Below are positions 35,654 through 44,651 of a stretch of 64,000 bases of DNA, piece by piece. Numbering within the stretch: position 1 is the first letter of the stretch; the number at the start of each line of letters is the position of its first letter. The stretch lies in assembly GCF_015999335.1 (NCBI RefSeq), contig NZ_JAEACP010000007.1, positions 1-64,000 on the forward strand, given 5' to 3'. The notes beneath the pieces are model-generated. The model had not been told where the DNA came from. It searched no databases and worked only from the letters and a program-made list of their open reading frames with translations. A program made the position numbers and the translations under genes. This DNA comes from Tabrizicola soli. GTDB taxonomy: Bacteria > Pseudomonadota > Alphaproteobacteria > Rhodobacterales > Rhodobacteraceae.

Positions 35654-36295
35654 TCACTTACTTAGCTCAATTAACTCAGTGATTGTGAGCATTTCTCCTA
35701 TCCAGCTATGCCAAACAGGCTGTAGAGTATGAGGATCGATCCAGCCCATCATATCTGATGGATGCAAATAGCTGTTTGAACTATATCTAACCCGAGAGCT
35801 GTTGAAGTCCTTGAGTTGCCCGCGCGATAGATGAGCGCAAGTGTTCCTGCACAACTGTAGGTCCCTGAGGCGCACACCTAATGCATAGCAACTGGCGACA
35901 TATGCTGAACACTCGAAACTGTTTCCAGCACAGATGTTAACCGCTTTGGAGATATCGCCCCAATTTGGTTCACTGAGATGGCTCTTTATTCTTCCACCCA
36001 CCTTTGGAACATTGCCCTCTGCATACTGTTGAGCACAGTAAAGCAGTTCGTCTTCGGAAAGGCCTACAATAGGACTGCTTAAAGACCCACCAGCAACAAC
36101 CAATTTTCCTGAAATATAAGATGTTAGAAGCGCCCTGCAGTGAAGGACCCACGACTGCCAAAGGTGAGAAATTGCAGCAGATCTATGCAACGCCAAGTCA
36201 AACTTGCTCTTCGATTTGTCGTCGGCCAAATATCGCTCTACCCTCGCAATTCTGCGAGTGAGAGTATGGTAAAGAAAATCAATCGAGACCATCAT
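35654..36295 (-). CDS. HEPN-like protein, candidate ribonuclease partner of DUF262 protein
   Basis: A 213-aa, mostly helical protein of no family I can name firmly. Residues 146-156 read LQLCRNTCAHL: R150-N and H155 give the R-N-x3-H (R-x4-H) motif that forms the active site of HEPN ribonucleases, placed on a late helix as in that fold. An earlier charged helix (residues 10-35) and SAISHLWQSWVLHCRALL are compatible with a HEPN bundle. The start at 36295 lies inside the end of the DUF262 gene (17-base overlap), so the two are translationally coupled. Probable role: RNA-cleaving effector of a defence or toxin pair. Function is inferred from one motif and context. Confidence 0.6.
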   Translation of the reverse strand: MMVSIDFLYHTLTRRIARVERYLADDKSKSKFDLALHRSAAISHLWQSWVLHCRALLTSYISGKLVVAGGSLSSPIVGLSEDELLYCAQQYAEGNVPKVGGRIKSHLSEPNWGDISKAVNICAGNSFECSAYVASCYALGVRLRDLQLCRNTCAHLSRGQLKDFNSSRVRYSSNSYLHPSDMMGWIDPHTLQPVWHSWIGEMLTITELIELSK

Positions 36296-37355
36296 CCATC
36301 TCAGCAGGGACCGTCACACCGAGAGCACGAAAGATGCTTGCCATGCGAGCAGTTCGTCTCGCCTTTCGGTCTGTGGTGCTACTCGCACCCCAAACGTATT
36401 TTGGCCAGTTCCCATCGAGAATCTTTGCCTCCTGCTCTCCCGCCATCTCCACGAGAGCCTCAGCAGTTGCCTTTTTGTCGTGAGCGAACTCTTGGTTGCC
36501 CACTACGCCAAATTGATCTTCAATAGCCTTGATTCCGTATCTGTTATGAATAAGTGCTAGCACCAAGGAGTGCATTGCATATTGCTTAGTTATAAATGTG
36601 TTCCGTATCGAATCCAGATTCTCTTGTATGTAAGTGAAGGTTGATAGAATCTGGTCTCGATAAAGCTCTTGGTTAGGAAAGTTCTTGTCGTATTTGCTAT
36701 ACAGAGATTTCAGATTGGGCGGGCTTGTGCTAACAATACCCTCCTCCATTCCAAGAACTATATCGGTAATAAGCGCTCCATCCGCCATCCTGACAATCTG
36801 CTTGTTAGTAAAGACATCATACTCGGTGAAGAACTCGTTCAGCTCTTCCGCCAACTCATACACGAACCACTTGAATCTTCCTTGAAACTCCGAGTGACGC
36901 TTCTCTGCATCATTGAGAGGGAGAGTATAGGCGTTCATTCTACGAAACATCTGAAGTATTTCAGAACGGGTCGCATTACGTATGACGTCCACACTGACTG
37001 TGTAAGTCAGAAATGAATCTTGAACGTCTTCAGGCAACTCACTGAAGCTCAAACCTTTGTAGTGCACTTCACCAGAGAGGCGAAACTCATTGTTCCGAAA
37101 TCGAGTAATGGAGTCTATCCTTTGCTGACCATCGACGATCTCGCGTTTGATGCGCTTAGTCTTTGGATCAAGAAACTCATAGATGTATATCTTTGGGAAC
37201 GGGTAGTTTTCGAGTATCGTATCAATGAAGTAACTGCTGGGGCCGGGAGGCCAAATGCCAGTGCCTCTTTGGTAGTCATGGTTTGCGACTAGTTCCTTGG
37301 TCTCAAGCATCTCTAGAATTTTCGCGATGCTTTCGCTGCTATTATCAATCTTCAT
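36279..37355 (-). CDS. DUF262 domain protein without HNH (DUF1524) domain
   Basis: A 358-aa protein. The N-terminal DUF262 domain has YQRGTGIWPPGPSSYFIDTI (28-47) and the DGQQR motif (residues 75-79), used for nucleotide binding or hydrolysis in GmrSD, BrxU and SspE. Those proteins carry a C-terminal DUF1524 HNH nuclease; here the C-terminal third (from about residue 250) shows no H-N-H residues and ends in a basic stretch TDRKARRTARMASIFRALGV. It is therefore more likely a sensor or switch than a nuclease. It is the first gene of the module and overlaps the HEPN-like gene. GAGAA lies upstream of the ATG. Confidence 0.85.
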   Translation of the reverse strand: MKIDNSSESIAKILEMLETKELVANHDYQRGTGIWPPGPSSYFIDTILENYPFPKIYIYEFLDPKTKRIKREIVDGQQRIDSITRFRNNEFRLSGEVHYKGLSFSELPEDVQDSFLTYTVSVDVIRNATRSEILQMFRRMNAYTLPLNDAEKRHSEFQGRFKWFVYELAEELNEFFTEYDVFTNKQIVRMADGALITDIVLGMEEGIVSTSPPNLKSLYSKYDKNFPNQELYRDQILSTFTYIQENLDSIRNTFITKQYAMHSLVLALIHNRYGIKAIEDQFGVVGNQEFAHDKKATAEALVEMAGEQEAKILDGNWPKYVWGASSTTDRKARRTARMASIFRALGVTVPAEMDDGLD

Positions 37356-37602
37356 TCAGTTCTCGTCCGCGAAAGGGCACCAAGCTTCCTATGGTTCGCC
37401 TACAGCGCGCTCCACTTCAAGCATTTAAGTCCTATCACATGACGCGGCGAACCTGCTACGTGAAATTGTGAATACCCATGGCGGCTCGCACCAGAGGAGT
37501 TCTCCAAAAGTTTCAGAACGTGTTGGTTCTGTAGCACCCAAAACCCCTAGCAAACCCCTAACGCCCACAGCCAACCCCTTGAAATCCCTACCCTCCAAAC
37601 CA

Positions 37603-37618
37603 GCGCCGCGCGCGGCGC
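37603..37618. terminator. GC palindrome downstream of phoR
   Basis: GCGCCGCGCGCGGCGC is a perfect 16-base palindrome, 20 bases past the phoR stop on the minus strand and followed there by TGGTTTGG. It could terminate the phoR transcript and insulate it from the AT-rich module downstream. The 37356-37602 gap otherwise shows only the DUF262 leader. Confidence 0.4.
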
Positions 37619-37638
37619 GGAGTCCCTTGCGGCCCCCG

Positions 37639-38643
37639 TCACCCCAGCAGCAGCACCACCTGGAACCGGCTCCCCCGCCCCTTCTCGCTCTCGATCCGCA
37701 GCCACCCCCGATGCCGGCTCACGATGTGCTTCACGATGGCCAGCCCCAGCCCCGTCCCCCCCATCTCCCGCGACCGGTGGGAATCGACCCGGTAGAACCG
37801 CTCCGTCAGCCGGGGGATGTGGACCGGGTCGATCCCTTCCCCCTGGTCCGCGACCTCGACCCGCACCCCTGGTCCCCGCACCGTCTCCTCCGCCGAGAGC
37901 GTGACCCGCACCACCTGCCCCTTCGCCCCGTATTTCAGCGCGTTCTCGATCAGGTTCGTGAAGACCTGGGTCAACTGGTCCGCATCCCCCGGCAGCACCG
38001 CCCCCTCGCCGACCAGCGCGACGGTCGAGCCCGTCTTCTCCGCCACCCCTTTCAGCGCGCCGATCACCGCCTCCAGCAGCCCGCGCAGTTCGACCGGCTC
38101 GCGCGGACGCACCCGTTCCTCCGCCTCGACCCGAGAGAGCTGCAAGAGGTCGCCGACCAGCCGGTTCATCCGCCCCGCCTCGGCCTCCATGATCGAAAGG
38201 AACATCTCCCGCGCCTTCGGGTCGTCCTTCGCGGCGTTCTTCAGCGTCTCGATGAACCCCATCAGCGCGGTCAGCGGCGTCCGCAGCTCGTGCGAGACGT
38301 TGGCGACGAAGTCCCGCCGCATCACGCCCGCCAGTTCCTCCTCGCTCACGTCGCGGAAGACGCAGAGCACGAGCCCCGCCCCCTGGTCGGAGACCGAGGC
38401 GAGGTAGACCGCCTCCTGCCCCTCGTGCCGCAGCATGACGCGCGCCTCCTGCGCGCCGCCGCCTCCGGCCACGACGGCCAGCGCCTCGAGCAGCGCCGGG
38501 GCGCGGACGGCGATGGCGGGGTGGCGGCCCCGGATGCCGGACCCGAACAGTCCCAGCGCCTGCGCGTTGCAGGCCGCGATCCGGTCGCGCCCGACCAGCA
38601 TGGCCGGCAGGGGTATCCCGGCCAGGAGTCTGTCCCACTCCAT
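37639..38643 (-). CDS. phoR: sensor histidine kinase, PhoR-like
   Basis: A 334-aa kinase. Residues about 1-100 form a PAS-like sensor domain; DFVANVSHELRTPLTALMGFIETL carries the phospho-accepting histidine; the ATPase domain has N box NLIENALKYGAKG, G1 VADQGEGID and G2 GGTGLGLAIVKHIV. The ATG at 38643 has GGAGGAAGG just upstream. No membrane helix is present in this start form, although PhoR often has them. No phoB, phoU or pst genes are adjacent: the downstream side is the AT-rich insert. The PhoR assignment rests on sequence style; another cytoplasmic kinase is possible. Confidence 0.75.
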   Translation of the reverse strand: MEWDRLLAGIPLPAMLVGRDRIAACNAQALGLFGSGIRGRHPAIAVRAPALLEALAVVAGGGGAQEARVMLRHEGQEAVYLASVSDQGAGLVLCVFRDVSEEELAGVMRRDFVANVSHELRTPLTALMGFIETLKNAAKDDPKAREMFLSIMEAEAGRMNRLVGDLLQLSRVEAEERVRPREPVELRGLLEAVIGALKGVAEKTGSTVALVGEGAVLPGDADQLTQVFTNLIENALKYGAKGQVVRVTLSAEETVRGPGVRVEVADQGEGIDPVHIPRLTERFYRVDSHRSREMGGTGLGLAIVKHIVSRHRGWLRIESEKGRGSRFQVVLLLG

Positions 38644-38831
38644 ACCTTCCTCCGGGCCGGTCATATTTTCGTCACCGGCCATCTTGCCTTGCGGCGAAAT
38701 AACGATAACGTGCGGATCGTGTAAGTAAATGTTGCTGCCGGATTTTCCCCGGACAAAGCCCGGCACTGACGGAAGTCTCTTCGAGCGACGGTAACCGCGG
38801 CGCCTCCTCAGGATGCAGGCGGAGTCTTGCC

Positions 38832-39161
38832 ATGTTACCCAAGCTGAGATGCCTGGTCGTCGGCATTCCCGATGCGGTCTTTCCCGAAGGCAGCATCCGG
38901 CCGGATGAGGCCGAACTGATCCCGTTCGACCAGTTGCGGAACCGCCTCGCGCTGGCCTTGACGCTGGAGCTGGTGGTCGCCCCGCTGTTCTGCGAGGATT
39001 TCGACGCGCTCGAGATCATCGAGGTCCTGGGCGGCGCCAGTTTCCGCGGCGTGCTCCGGATCGCGGCCCCGAAGCTGCCGAACCGGCAGATCGTCCTGCG
39101 CGAGCTGCGCAGCCATGCCGTCCGCCAGGGCATCACCCTGGAGCTGGTCGAGCAGGCCTAG
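38832..39161 (+). CDS. conserved hypothetical protein
   Basis: A 109-aa soluble protein, MLPKLRCLVVGIPDAVFPEG and on, with a mixed alpha/beta pattern and no motif I recognise. It diverges from phoR across 188 bases. Its stop overlaps the carbonic anhydrase stop by 4 bases in convergent orientation. The 3-prime half (LRIAAPKLPNRQIVLRELRS) looks like a strand-helix-strand unit. Confidence 0.6.
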   Translation: MLPKLRCLVVGIPDAVFPEGSIRPDEAELIPFDQLRNRLALALTLELVVAPLFCEDFDALEIIEVLGGASFRGVLRIAAPKLPNRQIVLRELRSHAVRQGITLELVEQA

Positions 39162-39676
39162 ACCGCGACCAGCCCGGCCCGGAAGCGGCGGGCATTGGCG
39201 CGGTAGCCGGAGGCGGAGAGCAGGAGCCGCCCCCGCGCGGCCTCGTCCAGCACCCGCACGACCTTGCCGGGAGCCCCCATCACCAGGCTGCCGTCCGGGA
39301 TCTCCTTGCCCTCGGTCACCAGCGCGCCGGCGCCGATCAGGCAGCCCTTGCCGATCCTGGCCCCGTTCAGCACCGTCGCCCCCATGCCGATCAGGCTGCC
39401 CTCGCCGATGGTGCAGCCGTGCAGCATCGCCTTGTGGCCGATGGTGCAGTCCGGTCCGATCACCAGCGGATAGCCCATGTCGGTGTGCAGCACGCAGTTC
39501 TCCTGCACGTTCGAGCCGCGCCCGACCCGGATCTCCTCGTTGTCGCTGCGGATCGTCACGCCGAACCAGACCGAGGCCTCGGCCTCGAGCACGACCTTGC
39601 CGATCAGGTTGGCATCGGCGGCGACCCAGGCGGAGGGGTCGATCTCGGGGGCAATGCCGTCAAGCGCATAGATCAT
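39158..39676 (-). CDS. gamma-carbonic anhydrase family protein
   Basis: A 172-aa left-handed beta-helix of hexapeptide repeats. The three zinc-ligand histidines are in [13 protein letters not shown] (two). Trimeric gamma-CA proteins hydrate CO2 or are inactive relatives (YrdA/CaiE-like). It overlaps gmk by 4 bases on the same strand and so is co-translated with it. Activity cannot be judged from sequence alone. Confidence 0.88.
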   Translation of the reverse strand: MIYALDGIAPEIDPSAWVAADANLIGKVVLEAEASVWFGVTIRSDNEEIRVGRGSNVQENCVLHTDMGYPLVIGPDCTIGHKAMLHGCTIGEGSLIGMGATVLNGARIGKGCLIGAGALVTEGKEIPDGSLVMGAPGKVVRVLDEAARGRLLLSASGYRANARRFRAGLVAV

Positions 39677-40305
39677 CGGGCTTCGAACTCCTCGTTCAGG
39701 GCGCGGACAAAGGCGGAAAGCTGTGGCTGGCGCTCGCGCTTCAGCCGCTCGGCGGTAAGAATGGTCTTGAGGTTGTCGAAGCTGCGCTCGACATCGTCGT
39801 TCACCAGCACATAGTCGTATTCCGCCCAATGGCTGATCTCATCGCGGCTTTTCGCCATCCGGCCGGCGATCACCTCGTCGCTGTCCTGCCCGCGCGTGCG
39901 CAAGCGGCGGTCGAGCTCGGCGATCGAGGGCGGCAGGATGAAGATCGAGACCACATCACCGCGCATCGCCTGCTTGACCTGCTGGCCGCCCTGCCAGTCG
40001 ATGTCGAAGACCGTATCGGTCCCGGCCTGCATCGCCGCCTCGACGGGTGCGCGGGGGGAGCCGTAGAAGTTGCCGAAGACCTCGGCATGTTCCAGCATCT
40101 GGCCCTGATCGACCATCGCCTGGAACGCCTCGCGCGAGCGGAACCAGTATTCCCGGCCGTCCACCTCGCCCGGCCGGGGTTTGCGCGTGGTGGCCGAGAC
40201 CGAGAAGCGCATCGTCGGGTCCCAGGCCATCAGCATCCGGGAGAGCGTCGATTTGCCCGCGCCCGAGGGCGAGGAAAGGATGAGGAGAAGTCCGCGCCGG
40301 GTCAT
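39673..40305 (-). CDS. gmk: guanylate kinase
   Basis: A 210-aa kinase converting GMP to GDP with ATP. The P-loop is [10 protein letters not shown] (11-20), the GMP-binding segment is [21 protein letters not shown], and [11 protein letters not shown] supplies the lid-adjacent acidic residues. It is 3 bases downstream of yicC and overlaps the carbonic anhydrase, so the three form one minus-strand operon. Confidence 0.96.
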   Translation of the reverse strand: MTRRGLLLILSSPSGAGKSTLSRMLMAWDPTMRFSVSATTRKPRPGEVDGREYWFRSREAFQAMVDQGQMLEHAEVFGNFYGSPRAPVEAAMQAGTDTVFDIDWQGGQQVKQAMRGDVVSIFILPPSIAELDRRLRTRGQDSDEVIAGRMAKSRDEISHWAEYDYVLVNDDVERSFDNLKTILTAERLKRERQPQLSAFVRALNEEFEAR

Positions 40306-40308
40306 GAT

Positions 40309-41202
40309 CTATTCCACATTCTGGACCTGCTCGCGCATCTGATCGATCACGGTTTTGAGGTCAAGGCCGATGCGGGTCAGCGCCAGCGACTGCGCCTTCG
40401 AGCAAAGCGTGTTCGCTTCGCGCATGAATTCCTGCATCAGGAAATCCAGCTTGCGGCCGACCGGCGCGCTGTCGGCCAGATGGGCGCGGGCGGCGGCGAC
40501 ATGGGCGGCCAGGCGGTCCAACTCCTCGGTCACGTCGGTCTTGACCGCCAGAAGCGCCAGTTCCTGCGCCAGCCGCGTTGCGTCCACCGCATCTGTGGCG
40601 GCAAGGATCCGCGCCAGACCCTCGCGCAAGGAATCGGCCTGGGCCGCGGCGCGGGCCGCGGCCTCGCGCTGCGCCTCGGCCGTCAGCGCGGCGATCTGGT
40701 CGAGCTGCGCCCGCAGCACCCCGGCCAGCGCCGCGCCTTCGGAGGCGCGCATCGCGGCGAAATCGGCCAGGAGGCCCGGCAGGTCGGCCAGGATCGCCTG
40801 GCGCAGGGGCGTCATGTCCTGGTCCTGCTGGCCTTGGTCCAGCACCCCGCGCAGGGTCAGCACATCGGCCGCCGTCGGCTGGCGCAGCGTCAGGCCGGCG
40901 GCCATCCCGGCCTCCTCGACCCGGGCGAGCGCGGCCAGCGCGGCGGCAAGCTGCACCGGGTGCAGCCGGAAGCCCGCCTCCTCGCCGCCGCCGTCCTGCG
41001 TGACGCGCAGCGACAGGCTGACATTGCCGCGCGTGACCGCCTTCTGCAGCTCGGCCCGGATCGCAAGCTCGAGCCCGTCGATCCAGTCCGGCAGGCGCAA
41101 CCGCAGATCCAGCCCCTTGCCGTTGACCGCGCGCAGGTCCCAGACCCAGGCATGGCCTGCCCCCGCCCCGCGCCTTGCGGCGAAACCCGTCATCGAGATC
41201 AT
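40309..41202 (-). CDS. yicC: YicC-family endoribonuclease
   Basis: A 297-aa protein with the YicC N-terminal start MISMTGFAARRG and WDLRAVNGKGLDLRLRLPD, and the DUF1732 C-terminus KLDFLMQEFMREANTLCSKA. YicC proteins are RNases implicated in small-RNA turnover. AAGGA precedes ATG 41202; an upstream in-frame ATG at 41238 is less well supported. Linked to gmk as in many alphaproteobacteria. Confidence 0.94.
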   Translation of the reverse strand: MISMTGFAARRGAGAGHAWVWDLRAVNGKGLDLRLRLPDWIDGLELAIRAELQKAVTRGNVSLSLRVTQDGGGEEAGFRLHPVQLAAALAALARVEEAGMAAGLTLRQPTAADVLTLRGVLDQGQQDQDMTPLRQAILADLPGLLADFAAMRASEGAALAGVLRAQLDQIAALTAEAQREAAARAAAQADSLREGLARILAATDAVDATRLAQELALLAVKTDVTEELDRLAAHVAAARAHLADSAPVGRKLDFLMQEFMREANTLCSKAQSLALTRIGLDLKTVIDQMREQVQNVE

Positions 41203-41342
41203 GTGCTTTCCTTCCGCGCCGGGCGCGGTGTTTACCATTTGAATAGATTTTCAGCCGAATCTTCGCGGTCCGGCCTATTCTGGCTACATGGCGCGATGGT
41301 CCGCCGGGCTGCAAGCGCGAAGCGGGTGGAGGCGAGGCTGCG

Positions 41343-41960
41343 ATGGATCTGAAATTCCTGGAACTGGTCCGGTTTCGCGCCTCGCCCGCGCCGGCGCCGG
41401 TGGCGTTCGACGGGCCGCCGCAGGTCCGCGCCTATTGGGAGGGGTTGCGCCGCGCGGGCGCGATCCCGATGCGGGCGGCGCTTGATCCAAGGGGGATGAG
41501 CGGGGCGCTGGACCGGGTCTTCCTGGCCGAGCGGATCGGGCGCGGGGTGGCGCAGGTGCGGATCGCCGGCTCTGCCCTGGGCGAGATCGGCGGCATGGAC
41601 CTGCGCGGCCTGCCGCTGACGGTGCTGTTCTGCGCCGAGGCGCGCGACCTGGTGGGCCAGGTGATCGAGCAGGTGCTGCACGCGCCCGCCGTGGCCGAGC
41701 TGGACCTCGTTTCGGATCGCGGCAACAGTCGGGTGATCGCGCAGCTCCTGCTGATGCCGCTGGCCGACGAGCAGGACCGCCAGCTGCTGCTGGGCGCCTT
41801 CGGCTTCGCCCCCGACGCGCTGCGGCGCTGCAGGTTCAGGGTGGCCCGGCGGCGCGAGGAGCGGCTGTTCGGCAGGCCCGAGGCGATGGAACCCGCGCCC
41901 GCCCCGGTCGCCTCTGCGCGGCGTGCCGGGCATCTGACGCTGGTCCAGGCAAAAGACTAG
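41343..41960 (+). CDS. PAS_5 domain protein
   Basis: A 205-aa protein whose residues about 10-150 resemble the alphaproteobacterial PAS_5 (PF07310) group: YWEGLRRAGAIPMRAALDPRG, then LDRVFLAERI and VRIAGSALGE. No output domain is attached. The role is unknown, possibly sensing or protein interaction. The 140-base gap to yicC holds both divergent promoters. Confidence 0.75.
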   Translation: MDLKFLELVRFRASPAPAPVAFDGPPQVRAYWEGLRRAGAIPMRAALDPRGMSGALDRVFLAERIGRGVAQVRIAGSALGEIGGMDLRGLPLTVLFCAEARDLVGQVIEQVLHAPAVAELDLVSDRGNSRVIAQLLLMPLADEQDRQLLLGAFGFAPDALRRCRFRVARRREERLFGRPEAMEPAPAPVASARRAGHLTLVQAKD

Positions 41961-42002
41961 GGCGGCAGGTCGCCCCCCCGCCCCGGTCCGACTCTCCGGC
42001 CC

Positions 42003-43373
42003 TTACAGCGCGACGCGCCGCGCCGCCTCGCGCTGCGAGGACAGCTCCTCGGCCACCAGGAAGGCCAGTTCCAGCGACTGCGAGGCGTTGAGCCGCGGAT
42101 CGCAGGCGGTGTGGTAGCGGTCGGCGAGGTTCTCGTCCGACACGGCGCGCAGGCCGCCGGTGCATTCGGTCACGTCCTGGCCGGTCATCTCGAAATGCAC
42201 GCCGCCGGGAACGGTGCCCTCGGCCTTGTGGATCGCGAAGAATTCCCGCACCTCGCGCAGCACGGAATCGAACGGCCGGGTCTTGTAGCCCGAGGCCGCC
42301 TTGATCGTGTTGCCGTGCATCGGGTCGCAGGACCAGACGACATTGGCGCCCTCGGCCTGCACCGTCTTGATCAGGCGCGGCAGATGCTCGCCGACCTTGC
42401 CCGCGCCGAAACGGGCGATCAGGGTCAGGCGGCCCGGCTCGTTCTCCGGGTTCAGCTTGGCCATCAGCACCTTCAGGTCCTCGGCCGTGGTCGAGGGCCC
42501 GCATTTAAGCCCGATCGGGTTCAGCACGCCGCGGCAGAATTCCACATGCGCGCCGTCCGGCTGCCGGGTGCGGTCGCCGATCCAGATCATGTGGCCCGAG
42601 CCCGCGACGTTCTGGCCGGTGATCGAATCCACCCGCGCCAGCGCCTCTTCGTATTCCAGCAGCAGCGCCTCGTGGCTGGTGTAGAACTCGACGCTCGCCA
42701 GTTCGGGCGCGGTGAGGCTGGTCACCCCGGCCGCGTTCATGAAGTCGAGCGCGTCGGAGATCCGGTTCGCCATCTCGCGGTAGCGTTCGGCCTTGTCATG
42801 CTCGGCGAAGCCCAGGGTCCAGCTGTGCACCCGGTGGATGTCGGCGAAGCCGCCGGTGGAGAAGGCGCGCAGGAGGTTCAGGCTGGCCGCCGCCTGGGTA
42901 TAGGCCTGCAGCATGCGGTTCGGATCGGGGATGCGGGCCTCGGGCGTGGGGTCGAAGCCGTTGATGATGTCGCCCTTGTAGCTGGGCAGCTCCAGCCCGT
43001 CGATCACCTCGGTCGGCGCGGAACGCGGCTTGGCGAACTGGCCGGCCATGCGGCCCACCTTGATCACCGGCACCTTGGCGGCATAGGTCAGCACCACCGC
43101 CATCTGCAGCATCACCCGGAAGGTGTCGCGGATGTTGTCGGCCGAGAACTCGGCGAAGCTTTCGGCGCAGTCGCCGCCCTGCAGCAGGAAGGCCTTGCCC
43201 TCGGCCGCGAGTGCCAGCTGCTTCTTCAGCCGCCGCGCCTCGCCGGCGAAGACCAGGGGGGGGAATTTGGCCAGCTGCGCCTCGACCGCGTTCAGCGCGC
43301 CCTGGTCGGGATAATCCGGCATCTGGACCCGCGGTTTCGCGCGCCATGCCGATTTCGTCCATCCCTTGGTCAT
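42003..43373 (-). CDS. aroG: class II 3-deoxy-7-phosphoheptulonate synthase
   Basis: A 456-aa enzyme (type II, plant/Mycobacterium-like) condensing phosphoenolpyruvate and erythrose 4-phosphate, the first step of aromatic amino acid synthesis. Conserved segments: [35 protein letters not shown], and CDPMHGNT. The ATG at 43373 gives the usual [11 protein letters not shown] start; an upstream extension is rejected. It diverges from a GATase1-AraC regulator. Confidence 0.93.
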   Translation of the reverse strand: MTKGWTKSAWRAKPRVQMPDYPDQGALNAVEAQLAKFPPLVFAGEARRLKKQLALAAEGKAFLLQGGDCAESFAEFSADNIRDTFRVMLQMAVVLTYAAKVPVIKVGRMAGQFAKPRSAPTEVIDGLELPSYKGDIINGFDPTPEARIPDPNRMLQAYTQAAASLNLLRAFSTGGFADIHRVHSWTLGFAEHDKAERYREMANRISDALDFMNAAGVTSLTAPELASVEFYTSHEALLLEYEEALARVDSITGQNVAGSGHMIWIGDRTRQPDGAHVEFCRGVLNPIGLKCGPSTTAEDLKVLMAKLNPENEPGRLTLIARFGAGKVGEHLPRLIKTVQAEGANVVWSCDPMHGNTIKAASGYKTRPFDSVLREVREFFAIHKAEGTVPGGVHFEMTGQDVTECTGGLRAVSDENLADRYHTACDPRLNASQSLELAFLVAEELSSQREAARRVAL

Positions 43374-43528
43374 TGTACCACTCCGGTCCCGTGCAATCGG
43401 CCTGCGGTATACGCCCCCGTTTCCGCCTTGGCAAATCGAGTTTGGGCGCAAACATGCCGTTTCGGCCCTTGCGGCGCGGCGCAAATTGGGGTTCGGTAGC
43501 CCGCAAACGACACGATCAGGTCGCGGAC

Positions 43529-44548
43529 ATGACGCTCACCCCCCGCAAAGCCACCCAGACCGCCAAGGCCCAGGGCCCGCGGCGCTTTGTGTTCCTGCTT
43601 CTGGACAAGTTCACCATGATCAACTTCGCCGGCGCGATCGAGCCCTTGCGCCTGGCGAACCATGTCGCGGGCGAGACGATCTATACCTGGGTCCTGGCCG
43701 GCGAGGGCAGCGAGAAGACCTGTTCCAACGGCGCGACCTTCCGGCTCGACCTCGGGCTCGAGGAGATGGAGCGCGAGGATACCGTGCTTGTCTGCGGCGG
43801 CATCGACATCCAGCGCACCACCAGCAAGGCCGTGGTCGGCTGGCTGCGGCGCGAGGCGCGGCGCGGCATCACCATCGGCGGCCTCTGCACCGGGGCGCAT
43901 GCCCTGGCCAAGGCGGGGCTGCTGGACGGCAAGCGGGCCACGATCCACTGGGAGAACCAGGACGGTTTCGCCGAGGAATTCGAGGATGTGCGGCTGACCA
44001 AGTCGGTCTTCGTCATGGACGGCAACCGCTGGACCACGGCGGGCGGCATCTCCTCGATCGACCTGATGCTGAAGATCATCGCCGCCGACCATGGCGAGGA
44101 CCTGGCCAATACCGTCGCCGACCAGCTGATCTATTCCACGATCCGCACCGACCAGGACACGCAGCGCCTGTCGATCCCGACGCGGATCGGCGTGCGGCAC
44201 CCGAAGCTGTCCCAGGTCATCCAGATGATGGAGGGCAACATCGAGGACCCGATGTCCCCCGCCGACCTGGCCGAGGAAGTGGGCATGTCCACCCGCCAGC
44301 TGGAGCGCCTGTTCCGCCGCTACCTCAACCGTTCGCCCAAGCGCTATTACATGGAGCTGCGGTTGCAGAAGGCGCGCAACCTCTTGATGCAGACCGACAT
44401 GAGCGTGATCAACGTGGCCCTGGCCTGCGGCTTCGCCAGCCCGTCGCATTTCTCGAAATGCTACCGCAGCCACTACAACACCACGCCCTACCGCGAGCGC
44501 GGCACGCAAGGCATGCCGGGGGCGATGCCGGTGCGGCTGTCGATCTGA
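43529..44548 (+). CDS. GlxA-family (DJ-1/PfpI + AraC) transcriptional regulator
   Basis: A 339-aa regulator. An N-terminal GATase1-like domain ([20 protein letters not shown] through [15 protein letters not shown]) carries a cysteine in CTGA; the C-terminal AraC HTH has [20 protein letters not shown] and [20 protein letters not shown]. The domain order is that of GbdR, CdhR and ArgR, which control betaine, carnitine and arginine catabolism. The sarcosine/dimethylglycine-type enzyme 7 kb away is a plausible target; that is inference. ATG 43529 fits the domain start. Confidence 0.88.
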   Translation: MTLTPRKATQTAKAQGPRRFVFLLLDKFTMINFAGAIEPLRLANHVAGETIYTWVLAGEGSEKTCSNGATFRLDLGLEEMEREDTVLVCGGIDIQRTTSKAVVGWLRREARRGITIGGLCTGAHALAKAGLLDGKRATIHWENQDGFAEEFEDVRLTKSVFVMDGNRWTTAGGISSIDLMLKIIAADHGEDLANTVADQLIYSTIRTDQDTQRLSIPTRIGVRHPKLSQVIQMMEGNIEDPMSPADLAEEVGMSTRQLERLFRRYLNRSPKRYYMELRLQKARNLLMQTDMSVINVALACGFASPSHFSKCYRSHYNTTPYRERGTQGMPGAMPVRLSI

Positions 44549-44580
44549 CCGCCGGATCGCCGGGCGGAACGCTCAGTCCG

Positions 44581-44630
44581 GGCCAAAATTCTTCGAAGAA
44601 TTTTGCAATTTTCTTCGAAGAAAATTGGCC
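44581..44630. terminator. twin perfect palindromes between convergent genes
   Basis: AAAATTCTTCGAAGAATTTT (44585-44604) and AATTTTCTTCGAAGAAAATT (44607-44626) are each perfect 20-base palindromes, separated by GC and bounded by GGCC on both sides (44581-44584 and 44627-44630). The whole 50 bases can also fold as one larger hairpin. T-rich arms on both strands suit a bidirectional terminator between the AraC regulator and the sugar dehydrogenase. Confidence 0.75.
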
Positions 44631-44651
44631 CCCGAACCCCCGTCTGCACCC

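Larger units (their letters stand above)
35617..37560. other. AT-rich horizontally acquired segment carrying a two-gene module
   Basis: GC falls abruptly after 35616: the 60-base line at 36001 has 28 G/C and that at 36541 has 22, against 37 in the flanking line at 35101. Codon use changes with it. Composition recovers by about 37570, just before the phoR end. It holds two overlapping minus-strand genes and nothing else recognisable. There is no integrase, tRNA or clear flanking direct repeat; TTGTACAA (35620-35627) and AAACCCCTA twice (37541, 37552) lie near the edges. Confidence 0.8.

Noticed and set aside
35654-36295. DUF1524/HNH nuclease as second half of a split GmrSD
   Set aside because: No H-N-H or DUF1524-like motif is present; the only catalytic-looking residues are R150 and H155 of a HEPN-type motif.
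37283-37471. A 62-codon plus-strand frame at the right edge of the AT-rich insert
   Set aside because: It overlaps the start and promoter of the DUF262 gene, and lacks a ribosome site and any recognisable pattern; it does not look like an antitoxin.
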